This document shows, piece after piece, positions 1-8,987 of a stretch of 64,000 nt of DNA. Numbering within the stretch: the stretch's first letter is position 1; each line of letters opens with the position of its first letter. The stretch is taken from positions 434,001 through 498,000 of the forward strand of contig NZ_JANZNR010000001.1 in NCBI RefSeq assembly GCF_025153525.1. The letters are read 5' to 3'. The DNA is from Psychroserpens sp. SPM9 (GTDB lineage Bacteria > Bacteroidota > Bacteroidia > Flavobacteriales > Flavobacteriaceae). The position numbers were made by a program, and so were the translations under genes. Below the pieces are notes generated by a model. It worked only from the letters and a program-made list of their open reading frames with translations. It was not told where the DNA came from and made no database searches.

Positions 1-1
1 T

Positions 2-859
2 GGATTGATTGGAATTGAGCTGGCTGAAATGCTAAATTCCAGAAATATTCCTGTAACTTTTTTGGTAAGAGAATCCAGCTTCTGGAATGGCGTATTACCT
101 GAAGGGGAAAGTCAAATGATTAACAGACATATTAAAAATCACCATATTGACTTACGCTTATCTACCAATTTAAAAGAAATTAAATCGGATGAACACGGAA
201 AGGTTAAATCGGTAGTTATAGAAGAAACAGGTGAAGAAATTCCTTGTACTGTTGTAGGACTCACAGCTGGTGTTAGTCCAAACATAGACTTTATAAAGTC
301 ATCAAAAATTGAAACAGATCGCGGTGTAAAAGTCAATCGTTACCTTGAAACAAACATTCCAGATGTCTACGCTATTGGCGATTGTGCCGAGCAACATGAA
401 GCTATTGGAAACCGCAGACCTATTGAAGCTGTTTGGTACACAGGTCGTATGATGGGAGAAACGTTAGCACAAACCATTTGCGGAAATCGTATCGCATATA
501 AACCAGGGCATTGGTTTAATTCGGCTAAATTTTTAGACATCGAATACCAAACCTACGGATGGGTTTTTGGCGAACGTGGTCGCCCGGATTACGAAACTCA
601 TTTTCACTGGAAACATGATGATGACACCAAGTGCATCACAGTAGCTTATAACAAAAACACCAATGAGTTTTTAGGAATTAATACCTTCGGAATACGGATG
701 CGTCACGAAACTTTTAACAGATGGCTTACCGAAAAACGAACTGTAGATTATGTGATGAAGCATCTCTCAGAAGCAAATTTTGATCCTGAATTTTACACAC
801 ATTTTGAAAAAGACATTTTAAACGCCTACAACAACCAACTACAAACCGTAACATCATGA
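2..859 (+). CDS. FAD/NAD(P)-dependent oxidoreductase, 5' end cut by window
   Basis: This is the C-terminal 285 or so residues of a two-dinucleotide-binding-domain flavoprotein. The reading frame is open from base 2, so the true start lies upstream and the TTG at base 5 is not the start. The first visible residues, GLIGIELAE, match the second half of the NAD(P)H-binding GxGxxGxE motif. Near residue 120 the segment TNIPDVYAIGDCAE is the classic FAD-binding motif of pyridine nucleotide-disulfide oxidoreductase-like enzymes. The C-terminal 100 residues are a less familiar region rich in His, Trp and Tyr. The stop overlaps the start of the next gene by 4 bases (ATGA), so the protein is probably made with the Fe-S membrane protein and may pass electrons to it; that is inference. 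The exact substrate is unknown. Confidence 0.9.
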   Translation, partial: GLIGIELAEMLNSRNIPVTFLVRESSFWNGVLPEGESQMINRHIKNHHIDLRLSTNLKEIKSDEHGKVKSVVIEETGEEIPCTVVGLTAGVSPNIDFIKSSKIETDRGVKVNRYLETNIPDVYAIGDCAEQHEAIGNRRPIEAVWYTGRMMGETLAQTICGNRIAYKPGHWFNSAKFLDIEYQTYGWVFGERGRPDYETHFHWKHDDDTKCITVAYNKNTNEFLGINTFGIRMRHETFNRWLTEKRTVDYVMKHLSEANFDPEFYTHFEKDILNAYNNQLQTVTS

Positions 860-2445
860 GTAATAAATTAAACCCTAGTATGTCTTTAGCAAAACCTGAT
901 GCTCAAGATTTATCTCTAAAACAAAAAGTAGCTGTAGGAATGGGAGTTATCGGACTCTTTATTCTGGTGTTGGCATTGTTCAATTTAGACTTACCTAATA
1001 AAGCAACCTTTTTAACCATTTCATTATCCTTAATTACCATCGGAACTATTATTTATGCAAATGATGCTTATCTCACCAAATTAAAAGGGATTAAAAATGA
1101 TGGTGTATGGTTTAAATCTATATCGTCAAGAGGGACTTTAGGCTGGATTACGGGTCTCGTATTAACCTCATTTTACGTTGTACTCTATTTTTATGAAGGT
1201 CTCTTAGGTGCTGGATCTGATGGTGCAGAAAATACAGGCTTAATTGCTTTATTTGACCCTTTGAGCAAACTGCTTAGTGGCAGACCTGCAAGTCAGTGGT
1301 TTGTATATGGCACCTTATATACGGTAGCCATTCTAGCCTTTGGTTATAAATTTATATTGAAATATCGCCATAATCGCTATGAGCAAATTAGGACCATTTC
1401 GGTGATGTTTTTTCAGTTGGCTTTTGCATTTTTAATTCCGGAATTTATGTTTGTTATGAATTCTGATTTACCCTATTACGACCTTAAAAACGTATGGCCT
1501 CTGAACTACTATAACTTTGAGCAGTATCGTGTAGATGCATTTATTAATGGAGGAACCATAGGAATGGCGATGCTTATTTTTGGAATCCTTTCTATTTTTG
1601 TAATTACACCTATCCTAACATTTAAATATGGTAAACGTTGGTACTGTTCCTGGGTTTGCGGCTGTGGTGGTTTAGCCGAAACTGCTGGAGATTCGTTTAG
1701 ACATTTAAGCGACAAAAGCCAGAGTGCATGGAAAATAGAACGCTGGGTAATTCACAGTGTTTTAGTATTTGTTGTTTTGATGACCACAGCAGTGATTTAC
1801 ACCTATTTAGGCTACGACCCAAATAAATACTGGCTCACAAGAGACATTTTCTTATTTTCTGTAGCTGGATTTTTAACCTTGGTTTTTGCACTCACTATGA
1901 TTTTTAAACGTCAGGAACTCGGAAAAGATGCTAAATATGGTGCTATTGGTTATTTCGTTATCATCATTGCACTTATAGGGATTCATGTATTTAGTTCGGA
2001 AACGAAACTATTCCTTTTTAAAGCAGAAACTCTAAGATCTACTTACGGTTTTCTAATTGGAGCTATTTTTTCTGGCGTTATTGGAACCGGCTTCTATCCT
2101 ATCTTCGGAAATCGCGTTTGGTGCCGTTTTGGTTGTCCGATGGCAGCAATTTTAGGATTTCAACAGCGCATGTTCTCACGTTTCAGAATTACAACTAATG
2201 GCGGACAATGCATTTCGTGTGGTAATTGTTCGACCTACTGCGAAATGGGAATCGACGTTCGTGCTTATGCTCAAAAAGGTGAAAATATTGTACGTTCCAG
2301 TTGTGTTGGCTGTGGTATTTGTTCGGCTGTTTGCCCAAGAGGTGTGTTAAAATTAGAAAATGACAGTATGAAAGGCCGAATTAATCCGACTGAAGTTTTA
2401 TTGGGTAACGATGTTGACTTAATAGATTTAGTCAATCAAAAATAA
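856..2445 (+). CDS. Polytopic membrane 4Fe-4S protein (NosR/NapH-like)
   Basis: A 529-residue membrane protein with multiple hydrophobic segments from about residue 27 to 405 and a C-terminal cytoplasmic-type ferredoxin region. Two CX2CX2CX3C clusters (CISCGNCSTYC near 451, CVGCGICSAVC near 482) are typical 4Fe-4S ligands. Two further Cys groups, CSWVCGCGG near 264 and CRFGC near 422, resemble the CX3C(P) motifs of NapH/NosR/CcoG-type membrane Fe-S proteins. It overlaps the upstream flavoprotein by 4 bases. The likely role is electron transfer between an NAD(P)H flavoenzyme and a membrane or periplasmic acceptor. No denitrification or periplasmic nitrate reductase genes are seen nearby, so the NosR/NapH resemblance is to the fold only. 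Family assignment is sound; the partner is unknown. Confidence 0.85.
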   Translation: MSNKLNPSMSLAKPDAQDLSLKQKVAVGMGVIGLFILVLALFNLDLPNKATFLTISLSLITIGTIIYANDAYLTKLKGIKNDGVWFKSISSRGTLGWITGLVLTSFYVVLYFYEGLLGAGSDGAENTGLIALFDPLSKLLSGRPASQWFVYGTLYTVAILAFGYKFILKYRHNRYEQIRTISVMFFQLAFAFLIPEFMFVMNSDLPYYDLKNVWPLNYYNFEQYRVDAFINGGTIGMAMLIFGILSIFVITPILTFKYGKRWYCSWVCGCGGLAETAGDSFRHLSDKSQSAWKIERWVIHSVLVFVVLMTTAVIYTYLGYDPNKYWLTRDIFLFSVAGFLTLVFALTMIFKRQELGKDAKYGAIGYFVIIIALIGIHVFSSETKLFLFKAETLRSTYGFLIGAIFSGVIGTGFYPIFGNRVWCRFGCPMAAILGFQQRMFSRFRITTNGGQCISCGNCSTYCEMGIDVRAYAQKGENIVRSSCVGCGICSAVCPRGVLKLENDSMKGRINPTEVLLGNDVDLIDLVNQK

Positions 2446-2474
2446 GCCTCAGGTCGTTTTAATTAATAAATAAG

Positions 2475-2951
2475 ATGAAGTACATTGCTAGCATTTGCCT
2501 TCTATTGCTAAGTTTTAATAGTATGGCACAAAAAACATATCAAAAAAACTATTTTGATGATGGTACCTTAGCTTCAGAAGGTTGGCTGCTTAATACGAAA
2601 AAGACTGATTATTGGAAATTTTATCATTCTAATGGTAACATTCAGCGCGAAGGGCATTTTGCGAATGGAAAAGAAACCAAGTACTGGCGCTTTTACAGAG
2701 CTAATGGCACCAAAGAAAGTGAAGGACATTATAACAATGGCCAAAGGCAAAAATGGTGGCTTTTTTATGATTCCGAAGAAAAAATAAATCATAAATGTCA
2801 GCTAAAAAACAATCAAAAAAACGGATATTGCCTCATGTATAAAAATGAGAAACTAATCGCTGCCGTTAAATTTTCTGAAGGAAAGAAGATTAAAACCTGG
2901 ACCGATTATCGCTCATTTAGAAAAGAGAATAGCTTAAAAGACCTTCAATGA
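2475..2951 (+). CDS. Secreted MORN-repeat protein
   Basis: A 158-residue protein with a clear signal peptide (MKYIASICLLLLSFNSMAQ). The mature part consists of repeated units of about 23 residues with the pattern DG-x-L-x-x-EG / NG-x-x-x-x-EGH-F/Y-x-x-G-x-x-x-x-x-W-x-F-Y, characteristic of MORN_2 repeats; at least three copies are visible between residues 26 and 100. Proteins of this kind are often labelled YwqK-like antitoxins in databases, but no toxin is seen here and a periplasmic or surface location is indicated by the signal peptide. It lies 29 bases after the Fe-S gene and overlaps the next glycosyltransferase by 4 bases, so it is in the same transcript. Function unknown. Confidence 0.8.
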   Translation: MKYIASICLLLLSFNSMAQKTYQKNYFDDGTLASEGWLLNTKKTDYWKFYHSNGNIQREGHFANGKETKYWRFYRANGTKESEGHYNNGQRQKWWLFYDSEEKINHKCQLKNNQKNGYCLMYKNEKLIAAVKFSEGKKIKTWTDYRSFRKENSLKDLQ

Positions 2952-3646
2952 CCAATATAAAAGTCATCATTCCGGCTTATAATGAAGCCGATTCTATTGC
3001 ATATGTGATTAAGGATATTCCAGAGATTGTTAGTGAAATTATCGTGGTGAGCAACAACTCTAATGATGATACCGAAATTAATGCTAAACATGCTGGAGCT
3101 ACGGTTCTGAAAGAAACCAACAGAGGTTATGGCTATGCCTGTTTAAAAGGCATGGATTATATAGCAAATTTGAATACTGAACAGCAACCAGACATCATCG
3201 TTTTTTTAGATGGCGATTACAGTGATTACCCTGAAGAACTCACTAAAATCGTGCATCCTATTATAACAAATAATACCGATTTTGTTGTTGGTGCTCGTGT
3301 AAAAGCCTTACGAGAAAAAGGTGCGATGACTGTACCTCAAATTTTCGGAAACTGGCTTGCAACAACACTTATGTCGATTTTATTTAGAGCAAAATTTACA
3401 GATTTAGGTCCGTTTAGAGCCATTAAATATGATAAGCTGCTTCAGTTAAAAATGGAAGACAAAACCTATGGCTGGACGGTCGAGATGCAACTCAAAGTAT
3501 TGCGCCAAAAATTAAGTTATACCGAAGTCCCTGTAAACTACCGAAATAGAATAGGTGTCTCAAAAGTTTCAGGTACGGTAAAAGGTGCTATATTTGCAGG
3601 CGTAAAAATCTTAGGTTGGATTTTTAAATACAGTTTTAAAAAATGA
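2948..3646 (+). CDS. GT2 glycosyltransferase (polyprenyl-phosphate sugar synthase-like)
   Basis: A 232-residue GT-A fold transferase without membrane segments. The N-terminus IIPAYNEADSI is the family 2 nucleotide-binding motif, and FLDGDYSDYPEEL near residue 93 holds the DxD-type metal-binding site. The length and motifs match dolichyl-phosphate mannose synthase/DPM1-like enzymes, which transfer a sugar from UDP- or GDP-sugar to a polyisoprenyl phosphate. It overlaps both neighbours by 4 bases (MORN gene upstream, second GT downstream), which implies translational coupling. A donor sugar cannot be read from the sequence. Together with the two membrane transferases that follow, it probably charges the lipid carrier that supplies a GT-C enzyme; this is inference. 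Confidence 0.85.
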   Translation: MTNIKVIIPAYNEADSIAYVIKDIPEIVSEIIVVSNNSNDDTEINAKHAGATVLKETNRGYGYACLKGMDYIANLNTEQQPDIIVFLDGDYSDYPEELTKIVHPIITNNTDFVVGARVKALREKGAMTVPQIFGNWLATTLMSILFRAKFTDLGPFRAIKYDKLLQLKMEDKTYGWTVEMQLKVLRQKLSYTEVPVNYRNRIGVSKVSGTVKGAIFAGVKILGWIFKYSFKK

Positions 3647-5133
3647 TTCTCGAAACACTAATTATAGTCATTTACACCATTGCGATTTTGCTCATTTTCA
3701 TGTATGCATTAGCGCAACTAAATTTGCTCTATAATTACTTGTCGTCAAAGAAAACTATTGACGATTGTGAGACTTTTGATTTATCTAAGCCAAATGAAAT
3801 TCCTTATGTAACCATTCAGCTTCCTGTATATAACGAAATGTATGTTATGGAGCGTTTGTTAGATAATATTGCGCTTCTCGATTACCCAAAAAACAAACTT
3901 GAAATACAGGTGCTTGATGATTCGACAGATGAAACTGTTGCATCGACTCGAGAGCAAATTGAAAAACTACAATCTACCGGATTGGATATCAAGCATATTA
4001 CCCGAGTGGATCGAAGCGGTTTTAAAGCTGGTGCTCTTAAAGAAGGATTAAAGATTGCCAAAGGAGATTTTATTGCCATATTTGATGCCGATTTCCTTCC
4101 GCAGAAAAGCTGGTTAAAACGTACCATTTTATATTTTAAAGACCCTGAAATTGGCGTAGTACAAACACGTTGGGGACATATCAACAGAAATTACTCAATC
4201 CTTACTAAAATACAAGCCTTTGCTTTAGATGCGCATTTTACCTTAGAGCAAGTTGGGCGAAACAGCAAAGGGCACTTTATCAACTTTAATGGAACAGCAG
4301 GTATCTGGCGTAAAGAATGTATTATTGATGCCGGAAACTGGGAAGGCGATACACTTACTGAAGATTTGGATTTAAGTTATAGAGCTCAGCTTAAAAACTG
4401 GAAATTTAAATACTTAGAAAACGTTGAAACACCTGCCGAATTACCAGTCGTTATCAGTGCGGCACGTTCACAACAGTTTCGATGGAATAAAGGTGGTGCA
4501 GAGAACTTTAGAAAAATGCTGTGGCGTGTTATAAAATCTAAAAATATCTCAACCAAAACAAAAATCCACGGCTTGCTTCATTTATTGAATAGTACCATGT
4601 TTTTAAATGTATTTATTGTGGCTATTTTGAGTATCCCAATGCTTTACATCAAAAACGAATATGCACACCTGAGGTTCTACTTTTACTTTATGAGTTTCTT
4701 CGTGATGAGCACCATTATTTTCTTTATTTGCTATTGGTTTATGTACAAGCAGATTTATGGGAGCGGATTTAAAAAATTCTTTGGTTATATAGGTATGTTT
4801 TTTACTTTTTTCTCGATAGCCATGGGCTTTTCACTTCATAATTCTATTGCAGTTTTAGAAGGTCATATGGGTAAACGAAGTGAATTTGTTAGAACCCCAA
4901 AATTCAATATAAGCACGATAAGAGACTCATGGAAAGGCAACAAATATCTTCGCAAGAAATTATCACCTCATGTGATTATTGAAGGCATTTTAATGTTATA
5001 TTTCGGATTTGGCTTATACAGTGCTTTTGTTGTAGGTGACCAAGGTGGTGATTTTGGTTTGTTTCCATTTCACCTGATGTTATTTGTAGGCTTTGGTTAT
5101 GTCTTTTTTAAATCGCTCAGTTCTAAAGTATAA
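3643..5133 (+). CDS. Membrane GT2 glycosyltransferase (cellulose-synthase-like)
   Basis: A 496-residue processive-type family 2 transferase. One transmembrane segment lies at residues 5-27 and four or five more after residue 305. The catalytic region carries the full D, DxD, (T)ED, QxxRW set: DDSTDET near 91, DADF near 147, TEDLD near 238 and QQFRWNKG near 276. This is the arrangement of cellulose synthase/CslA-like and glucomannan synthase-like enzymes. It overlaps the preceding gene by 4 bases and the next by 1 base (TAATG). The product is probably a polysaccharide or long-chain glycolipid assembled at the inner membrane; the sugar is unknown. Confidence 0.85.
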   Translation: MILETLIIVIYTIAILLIFMYALAQLNLLYNYLSSKKTIDDCETFDLSKPNEIPYVTIQLPVYNEMYVMERLLDNIALLDYPKNKLEIQVLDDSTDETVASTREQIEKLQSTGLDIKHITRVDRSGFKAGALKEGLKIAKGDFIAIFDADFLPQKSWLKRTILYFKDPEIGVVQTRWGHINRNYSILTKIQAFALDAHFTLEQVGRNSKGHFINFNGTAGIWRKECIIDAGNWEGDTLTEDLDLSYRAQLKNWKFKYLENVETPAELPVVISAARSQQFRWNKGGAENFRKMLWRVIKSKNISTKTKIHGLLHLLNSTMFLNVFIVAILSIPMLYIKNEYAHLRFYFYFMSFFVMSTIIFFICYWFMYKQIYGSGFKKFFGYIGMFFTFFSIAMGFSLHNSIAVLEGHMGKRSEFVRTPKFNISTIRDSWKGNKYLRKKLSPHVIIEGILMLYFGFGLYSAFVVGDQGGDFGLFPFHLMLFVGFGYVFFKSLSSKV

Positions 5134-6512
5134 TGCAGTTTTGGAGACTTTATAAGGTTCCGTTATTGCTCACTTGTGTTAGCTTTTTTCTCTATGGTTT
5201 GTTTGCCTATGATTTAGTTAGAACCAATTACACCAAACTCATTCTACTTTACAGCTCACTTTGGATTGTCTTTCTTTTACTACTGAAATATGCTCAAAAC
5301 AACATTAGGTTTTTAGGTCTTGTTGCGTTTATAAGTCGTGCTGTTTTTATCCTCGCAATTCCCAATCTGTCTCAGGATTTCTATAGATTTATTTGGGACG
5401 GACGCATGATTTTAGAAGGATTTAACCCTTACTTATACCTACCACAATCGTTTATAGAAGCTGGTGGCGAATTGCCGGTTGCTGAAGCGGAAGCGCTATA
5501 TGCTGGCATGGGAGAACTCAACGGAAGCCATTACACAAATTATCCGCCAGTTAATCAATTGTGCTTTGTCATTGCTGGTTGGTTTTCCGGACAGAGTATT
5601 TTAGGTGCTGCTATTGTGTTGCGTCTATTGATTATCGCGGCAGATTTTGGAACTTTTGTCTTCGGAAAGCGATTGCTCAAACATTTAAATATACCTGAAA
5701 AAAACATCTTTTGGTATCTTCTCAATCCGTTTATCATCATCGAATTAACCGGAAACCTACATTTTGAAGCCGTAATGATTTTCTTTTTAGTGTGGAGTTT
5801 ATACCTTTTACACACAGGCAAATGGAAATGGGCAGCCGTTGTTTTTGCCTTGTCTATTTCGGTGAAGTTAATTCCATTATTGTTTTTGCCTTTGTTCTTT
5901 TTCTGGTTTAAAAAGGCTTCAAATACGAAATCTATTAACTTCAAAAAACTGATCATTTTTTATACCATAGTTGGTGGTGTTAGCCTTGTATTATTTGCTC
6001 CGTTTTTCTCTTCAGAATTTATAAATAATTATGCGCAAACCGTCGGACTCTGGTTTCAGAATTTCGAATTTAATGCCAGCATCTATTATCTTGCTCGTGA
6101 AATTGGATACCTATTTAGAGGTTATAATGAAATAGCCATAATAGGTAAAATTTTAGCGGTTCTGGTGTTTCTAATGATTATGGGATTGTCACTTTTCCGA
6201 AGAAAAACAAGCACTAAAGACCTCATCGTTAATATGCTATTTGCGTTTACGATTTACTTGTTTCTTAGCACAACTGTTCATCCCTGGTATGTGGCAACAC
6301 TTTTAATATTAAGCGTATTTACACATTATAAATATCCTTTGATTTGGAGCTTTGTCATCATTCTCAGTTATCTCGCCTATATCAACCTCAATAAAGCAGA
6401 CAAGTCTGAAAATCTATGGATTATTGCTTTAGAATACCTGGTTGTATATGGTGTATTTATTTGGGAAGTGTTCATAAAAAAGCCAACTCAAAAAGAGTTG
6501 GCTCCATCATAA
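5133..6512 (+). CDS. Polytopic GT-C type glycosyltransferase
   Basis: A 459-residue protein composed almost entirely of hydrophobic helices (about ten to twelve). After the second or third helix it carries the sequence DFYRFIWDGRMILEGFNPY, an acidic/aromatic loop typical of GT-C enzymes of the DUF2029/GT87 or PIG-M mannosyltransferase kind, which use polyprenyl-phosphate sugars as donors. This fits the GT2 genes directly upstream, the first of which could make such a donor. The start ATG shares a base with the stop of the previous gene. The 3' end of this gene contains a perfect 8-bp hairpin that appears to serve as terminator for the opposing gene. GT-C membership is likely; the exact subfamily is uncertain. 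Confidence 0.75.
   Translation: MQFWRLYKVPLLLTCVSFFLYGLFAYDLVRTNYTKLILLYSSLWIVFLLLLKYAQNNIRFLGLVAFISRAVFILAIPNLSQDFYRFIWDGRMILEGFNPYLYLPQSFIEAGGELPVAEAEALYAGMGELNGSHYTNYPPVNQLCFVIAGWFSGQSILGAAIVLRLLIIAADFGTFVFGKRLLKHLNIPEKNIFWYLLNPFIIIELTGNLHFEAVMIFFLVWSLYLLHTGKWKWAAVVFALSISVKLIPLLFLPLFFFWFKKASNTKSINFKKLIIFYTIVGGVSLVLFAPFFSSEFINNYAQTVGLWFQNFEFNASIYYLAREIGYLFRGYNEIAIIGKILAVLVFLMIMGLSLFRRKTSTKDLIVNMLFAFTIYLFLSTTVHPWYVATLLILSVFTHYKYPLIWSFVIILSYLAYINLNKADKSENLWIIALEYLVVYGVFIWEVFIKKPTQKELAPS
6476..6502 (-). terminator. Intrinsic terminator for the minus-strand gene, inside the opposing CDS
   Basis: On the minus strand GCCAACTC-N5-GAGTTGGC forms a perfect 8-bp stem, followed directly by six T residues. 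It lies 24 bases past the stop of the small secreted protein gene. On the plus strand it codes for the last residues of the GT-C protein and has no T-run after it. Confidence 0.75.
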
Positions 6513-6525
6513 ATTGATATTAAAA

Positions 6526-6870
6526 CTAGAGTTTTTTTAGGGCTGTAATAACGTTGGTTTCAATCTCTTCTTCGTAACCATCTTCATCCTCTACAGTTTC
6601 CATTTTAGTGATGTAAGTTACAGAAAATTTGGCCCCATAAAATTTGTTTGAATTTAAATCGTAGGCTTTTAAAGCAGCCTCTTCAATCTCTTGAAAAGTA
6701 ATCATGTACTCTTCTTTTTCTTCGTCGATTCCAATAAAATTATAGCCATAATCTTCTTTACCATCGTAAACAACTTCAATTGTTATTGGATCTTGAATCG
6801 TAGTTACAGAGGTAAATGCAATAAGGCAAACTATTAAAAAGCTAGCGAATGTAATTGATTTTGTTTTCAT
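6526..6870 (-). CDS. Small secreted protein of unknown function
   Basis: A 114-residue protein with an N-terminal hydrophobic signal sequence (MKTKSITFASFLIVCLIAFTS). The rest is acidic with several Asp/Glu-rich stretches (DEEKEEY, EDEDGYEEEIE), and shows alternating polar/hydrophobic patterns compatible with a small beta-sheet domain. No known domain is recognised. A terminator sits just downstream inside the convergent glycosyltransferase gene, so transcription stops here. It follows a 220-base stretch without a convincing gene. Confidence 0.6.
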   Translation of the reverse strand: MKTKSITFASFLIVCLIAFTSVTTIQDPITIEVVYDGKEDYGYNFIGIDEEKEEYMITFQEIEEAALKAYDLNSNKFYGAKFSVTYITKMETVEDEDGYEEEIETNVITALKKL

Positions 6871-7089
6871 TTTTTTGATAATAATAAGTCGTTAAATGTT
6901 TTTTGTTTTCTTCGGAATTTTGCCACTTCAAGTCCGAAAGCACTTTTAGTAATATCATCATGATGATTTACATGTGAACTATTATATATACGATTTTGCT
7001 GAAAGTTTAGATTAAATTCATCAAAAACAAAGGTATCTCGATTAATTCCTATGCTGTTCAATAATTCAACCTAATACTAAATCTGTTAA

Positions 7090-7413
7090 TTAGTCTTCAT
7101 CATCGATTTCGTCTGTTTCCAAATCTGGATCTTGAACCGCTTCTGGATCGTCTTCATCAAAATCTTCATAATCATCTTCATCATAATTTTCCATCGTCAC
7201 CTCTAGTTTCGTACTTACTTTAACTAAATACTTGGTGTCAACAGTAGTGACTTCAACAGCTTCAACAATTTCATTATTGGCATTTTTAAATGAGATGATA
7301 TGGTCATCATCGTATCCATCAGGATATTTTTCTACCAATAAAGCCAGAATTTCAGGAGTCAATTTTTTAAAATCAACAATTACGCGTTTTAAGTTTTCGT
7401 CTTTTCGTTTCAT
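7090..7413 (-). CDS. Acidic hypothetical protein
   Basis: A 107-residue cytoplasmic protein without signal peptide. Residues 1-70 look folded (VIVDFKKLTPEILALLVEKYPDGYDDDHIISF), and the C-terminal third is extremely acidic (about 25 Asp/Glu in the last 37 residues), so probably disordered. Homologues in Flavobacteriaceae are sometimes mis-named DNA primase because of the acidic tail; nothing of primase is present. It is encoded 44 bases downstream of the GNAT/amidohydrolase gene on the same strand and may be its co-transcribed partner. Function unknown. Confidence 0.7.
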   Translation of the reverse strand: MKRKDENLKRVIVDFKKLTPEILALLVEKYPDGYDDDHIISFKNANNEIVEAVEVTTVDTKYLVKVSTKLEVTMENYDEDDYEDFDEDDPEAVQDPDLETDEIDDED

Positions 7414-7457
7414 TTTACTATAATAATTGGAGCTAATTTTGGATTTAAATATACTAC

Positions 7458-8987
7458 TTATTCTTTAACACGTATAACGTTATAAACATCTTTTCTTCTA
7501 TCCTTCAAATTTTTTACGGCACCAAACGAGTGTAGTTCTCTTAATAAACTTAAATCGACATCGGCCACAAGTATCATTTCGGTATTGGTTGTAGCTTCGG
7601 CTTTAATTCCGTTACTCGGAAACGAAAAATCACACGGTGTAAATACAGCTGACTGGGCATATTGAATATCCATATTATTAACATTAGGCAAATTACCTAC
7701 GCTTCCAGCTATTGCGACATAGCATTCATTTTCTATGGCACGTGCTTGGGCACACAATCTTACGCGTGAGTATCCGTTTTGCGTATCGGTTAAAAAAGGC
7801 ACAAATAAAATGTCCATTCCTTCATCTGACAGCAGTCGGGATAATTCTGGAAATTCAGAATCATAACAAATTAAAATACCAATTTTACCAGCATCTGTTT
7901 CAAAGGTTTGAAGTTTATGACCTCTTTGCATTCCCCAAACTTTTGCTTCATCTGGCGTGACATGAATTTTTTCATAACGTTCCAAACTTCCGTCTCTACG
8001 ACATAAATAGCCTACATTATAGAGTTTACCATCGCTGAGCTCGGGCATACTTCCCGTAATGATATTGATATTATAGGAGATGGATAATTGTTGCATTTTC
8101 TCGACGATAACCTGAGTATATTTTGCCAATTCTCTAATCGCATCAGGCTCATACATATGATTATACTTTGCCATTAAAGGCGCATTGAAAAACTCAGGAA
8201 ACAACGCAAAATCTGATCGGTAAGCCGCGACGCTATCCACAAAATATTCTACCTGCTGCATCAATTCTTCCAAACTGTTATAGGTTCGCATTTGCCATTG
8301 AATCAAACCGAGACGCACCACCGTTTTTACCGAACTTGCTTTTTTTGTTTTTTTTGTATAATAAATATTATCCCACTCCATTAAAACCGCATATTCATTG
8401 GATGCTGTATCGCCTTCCAGATATCCTTTTAGAACACGAACTGGGTGAAAATCATTTGAGATTTGAAAGTTTAAAACCGGGTCATGGATTTCTTTACGCT
8501 TTACTTTTTCAATGTATTCTTTAGGTGTTAAGGTTTTATGCTTGTGGTAATTTGGCATTCTTCCGCCAAAAACGATGCCTTTAAGATTTAATTCTTCACA
8601 AACTTCTTTTCGATAATCATAAAGACGACGCCCTAAACGCAAACCGCGATATTCTGGTTTTATAAACACGTCAATGCCATAGAGCACATCGCCTTCGGCA
8701 TCGTGTATTTTAAATGAATCGCCTTGAATGATATCAGCATAAGTATGATGGTCATCAATCTTATCATAATCTACGATAAGTGACAATGCACAGCCAGCAA
8801 TATTCCCATCAATTTTAATCACTACCTGACCTTTGGGAAAAATGGTTGTTAATTGCTCTATATGGTGCTTTTTCCAGTAGGAATCTAAAACACCACTGTA
8901 AGATTCAAGAGTTGCTGATTTTAGTTCTTCAAAATCATTAACCGTTAAATACTTTAATTCTATATTTTCAATTTTATGCTCTTCCAT
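7458..8987 (-). CDS. Bifunctional GNAT acetyltransferase / carbon-nitrogen hydrolase
   Basis: A 509-residue fusion. Residues 1-210 are a GNAT domain (acetyl-CoA site near GIDVFIKPEYRGLRLGRRLYDYR, with the R/QxxGxG/A-type loop RGLRLGRR). Residues 225-505 are a nitrilase-superfamily amidohydrolase with an intact Glu-Lys-Cys triad: FALFPEFF (Glu), YEKIHVTPDE (Lys) and GILICYDSEFPE (Cys). The start codon shares one base with the stop of the deoxyhypusine-synthase-like gene (TAATG), so the two are translationally coupled, and the whole run follows arginine decarboxylase and agmatinase. Nitrilase-family enzymes such as N-carbamoylputrescine amidase act in polyamine routes, so a role in modifying or degrading a polyamine derivative is reasonable but unproven. 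Confidence 0.85.
   Translation of the reverse strand: MEEHKIENIELKYLTVNDFEELKSATLESYSGVLDSYWKKHHIEQLTTIFPKGQVVIKIDGNIAGCALSLIVDYDKIDDHHTYADIIQGDSFKIHDAEGDVLYGIDVFIKPEYRGLRLGRRLYDYRKEVCEELNLKGIVFGGRMPNYHKHKTLTPKEYIEKVKRKEIHDPVLNFQISNDFHPVRVLKGYLEGDTASNEYAVLMEWDNIYYTKKTKKASSVKTVVRLGLIQWQMRTYNSLEELMQQVEYFVDSVAAYRSDFALFPEFFNAPLMAKYNHMYEPDAIRELAKYTQVIVEKMQQLSISYNINIITGSMPELSDGKLYNVGYLCRRDGSLERYEKIHVTPDEAKVWGMQRGHKLQTFETDAGKIGILICYDSEFPELSRLLSDEGMDILFVPFLTDTQNGYSRVRLCAQARAIENECYVAIAGSVGNLPNVNNMDIQYAQSAVFTPCDFSFPSNGIKAEATTNTEMILVADVDLSLLRELHSFGAVKNLKDRRKDVYNVIRVKE

Noticed and set aside
2475-2951. Reading the MORN protein as a YwqK-type antitoxin of a toxin-antitoxin pair.
   Set aside because: It has a signal peptide and no toxin neighbour; the genes around it are glycosyltransferases.
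5555-5956. A 133-residue frame on the minus strand inside the GT-C gene.
   Set aside because: It lies entirely antisense to a clear membrane protein gene, has a Lys/Asn-rich low-quality composition and no motif.
6867-7061. A 64-residue minus-strand frame ending in a 4-base overlap with the small secreted protein gene.
   Set aside because: It starts with TTG only, has no recognisable domain or ribosome-binding site and looks like a leader or degraded sequence. The overlap alone was not enough.
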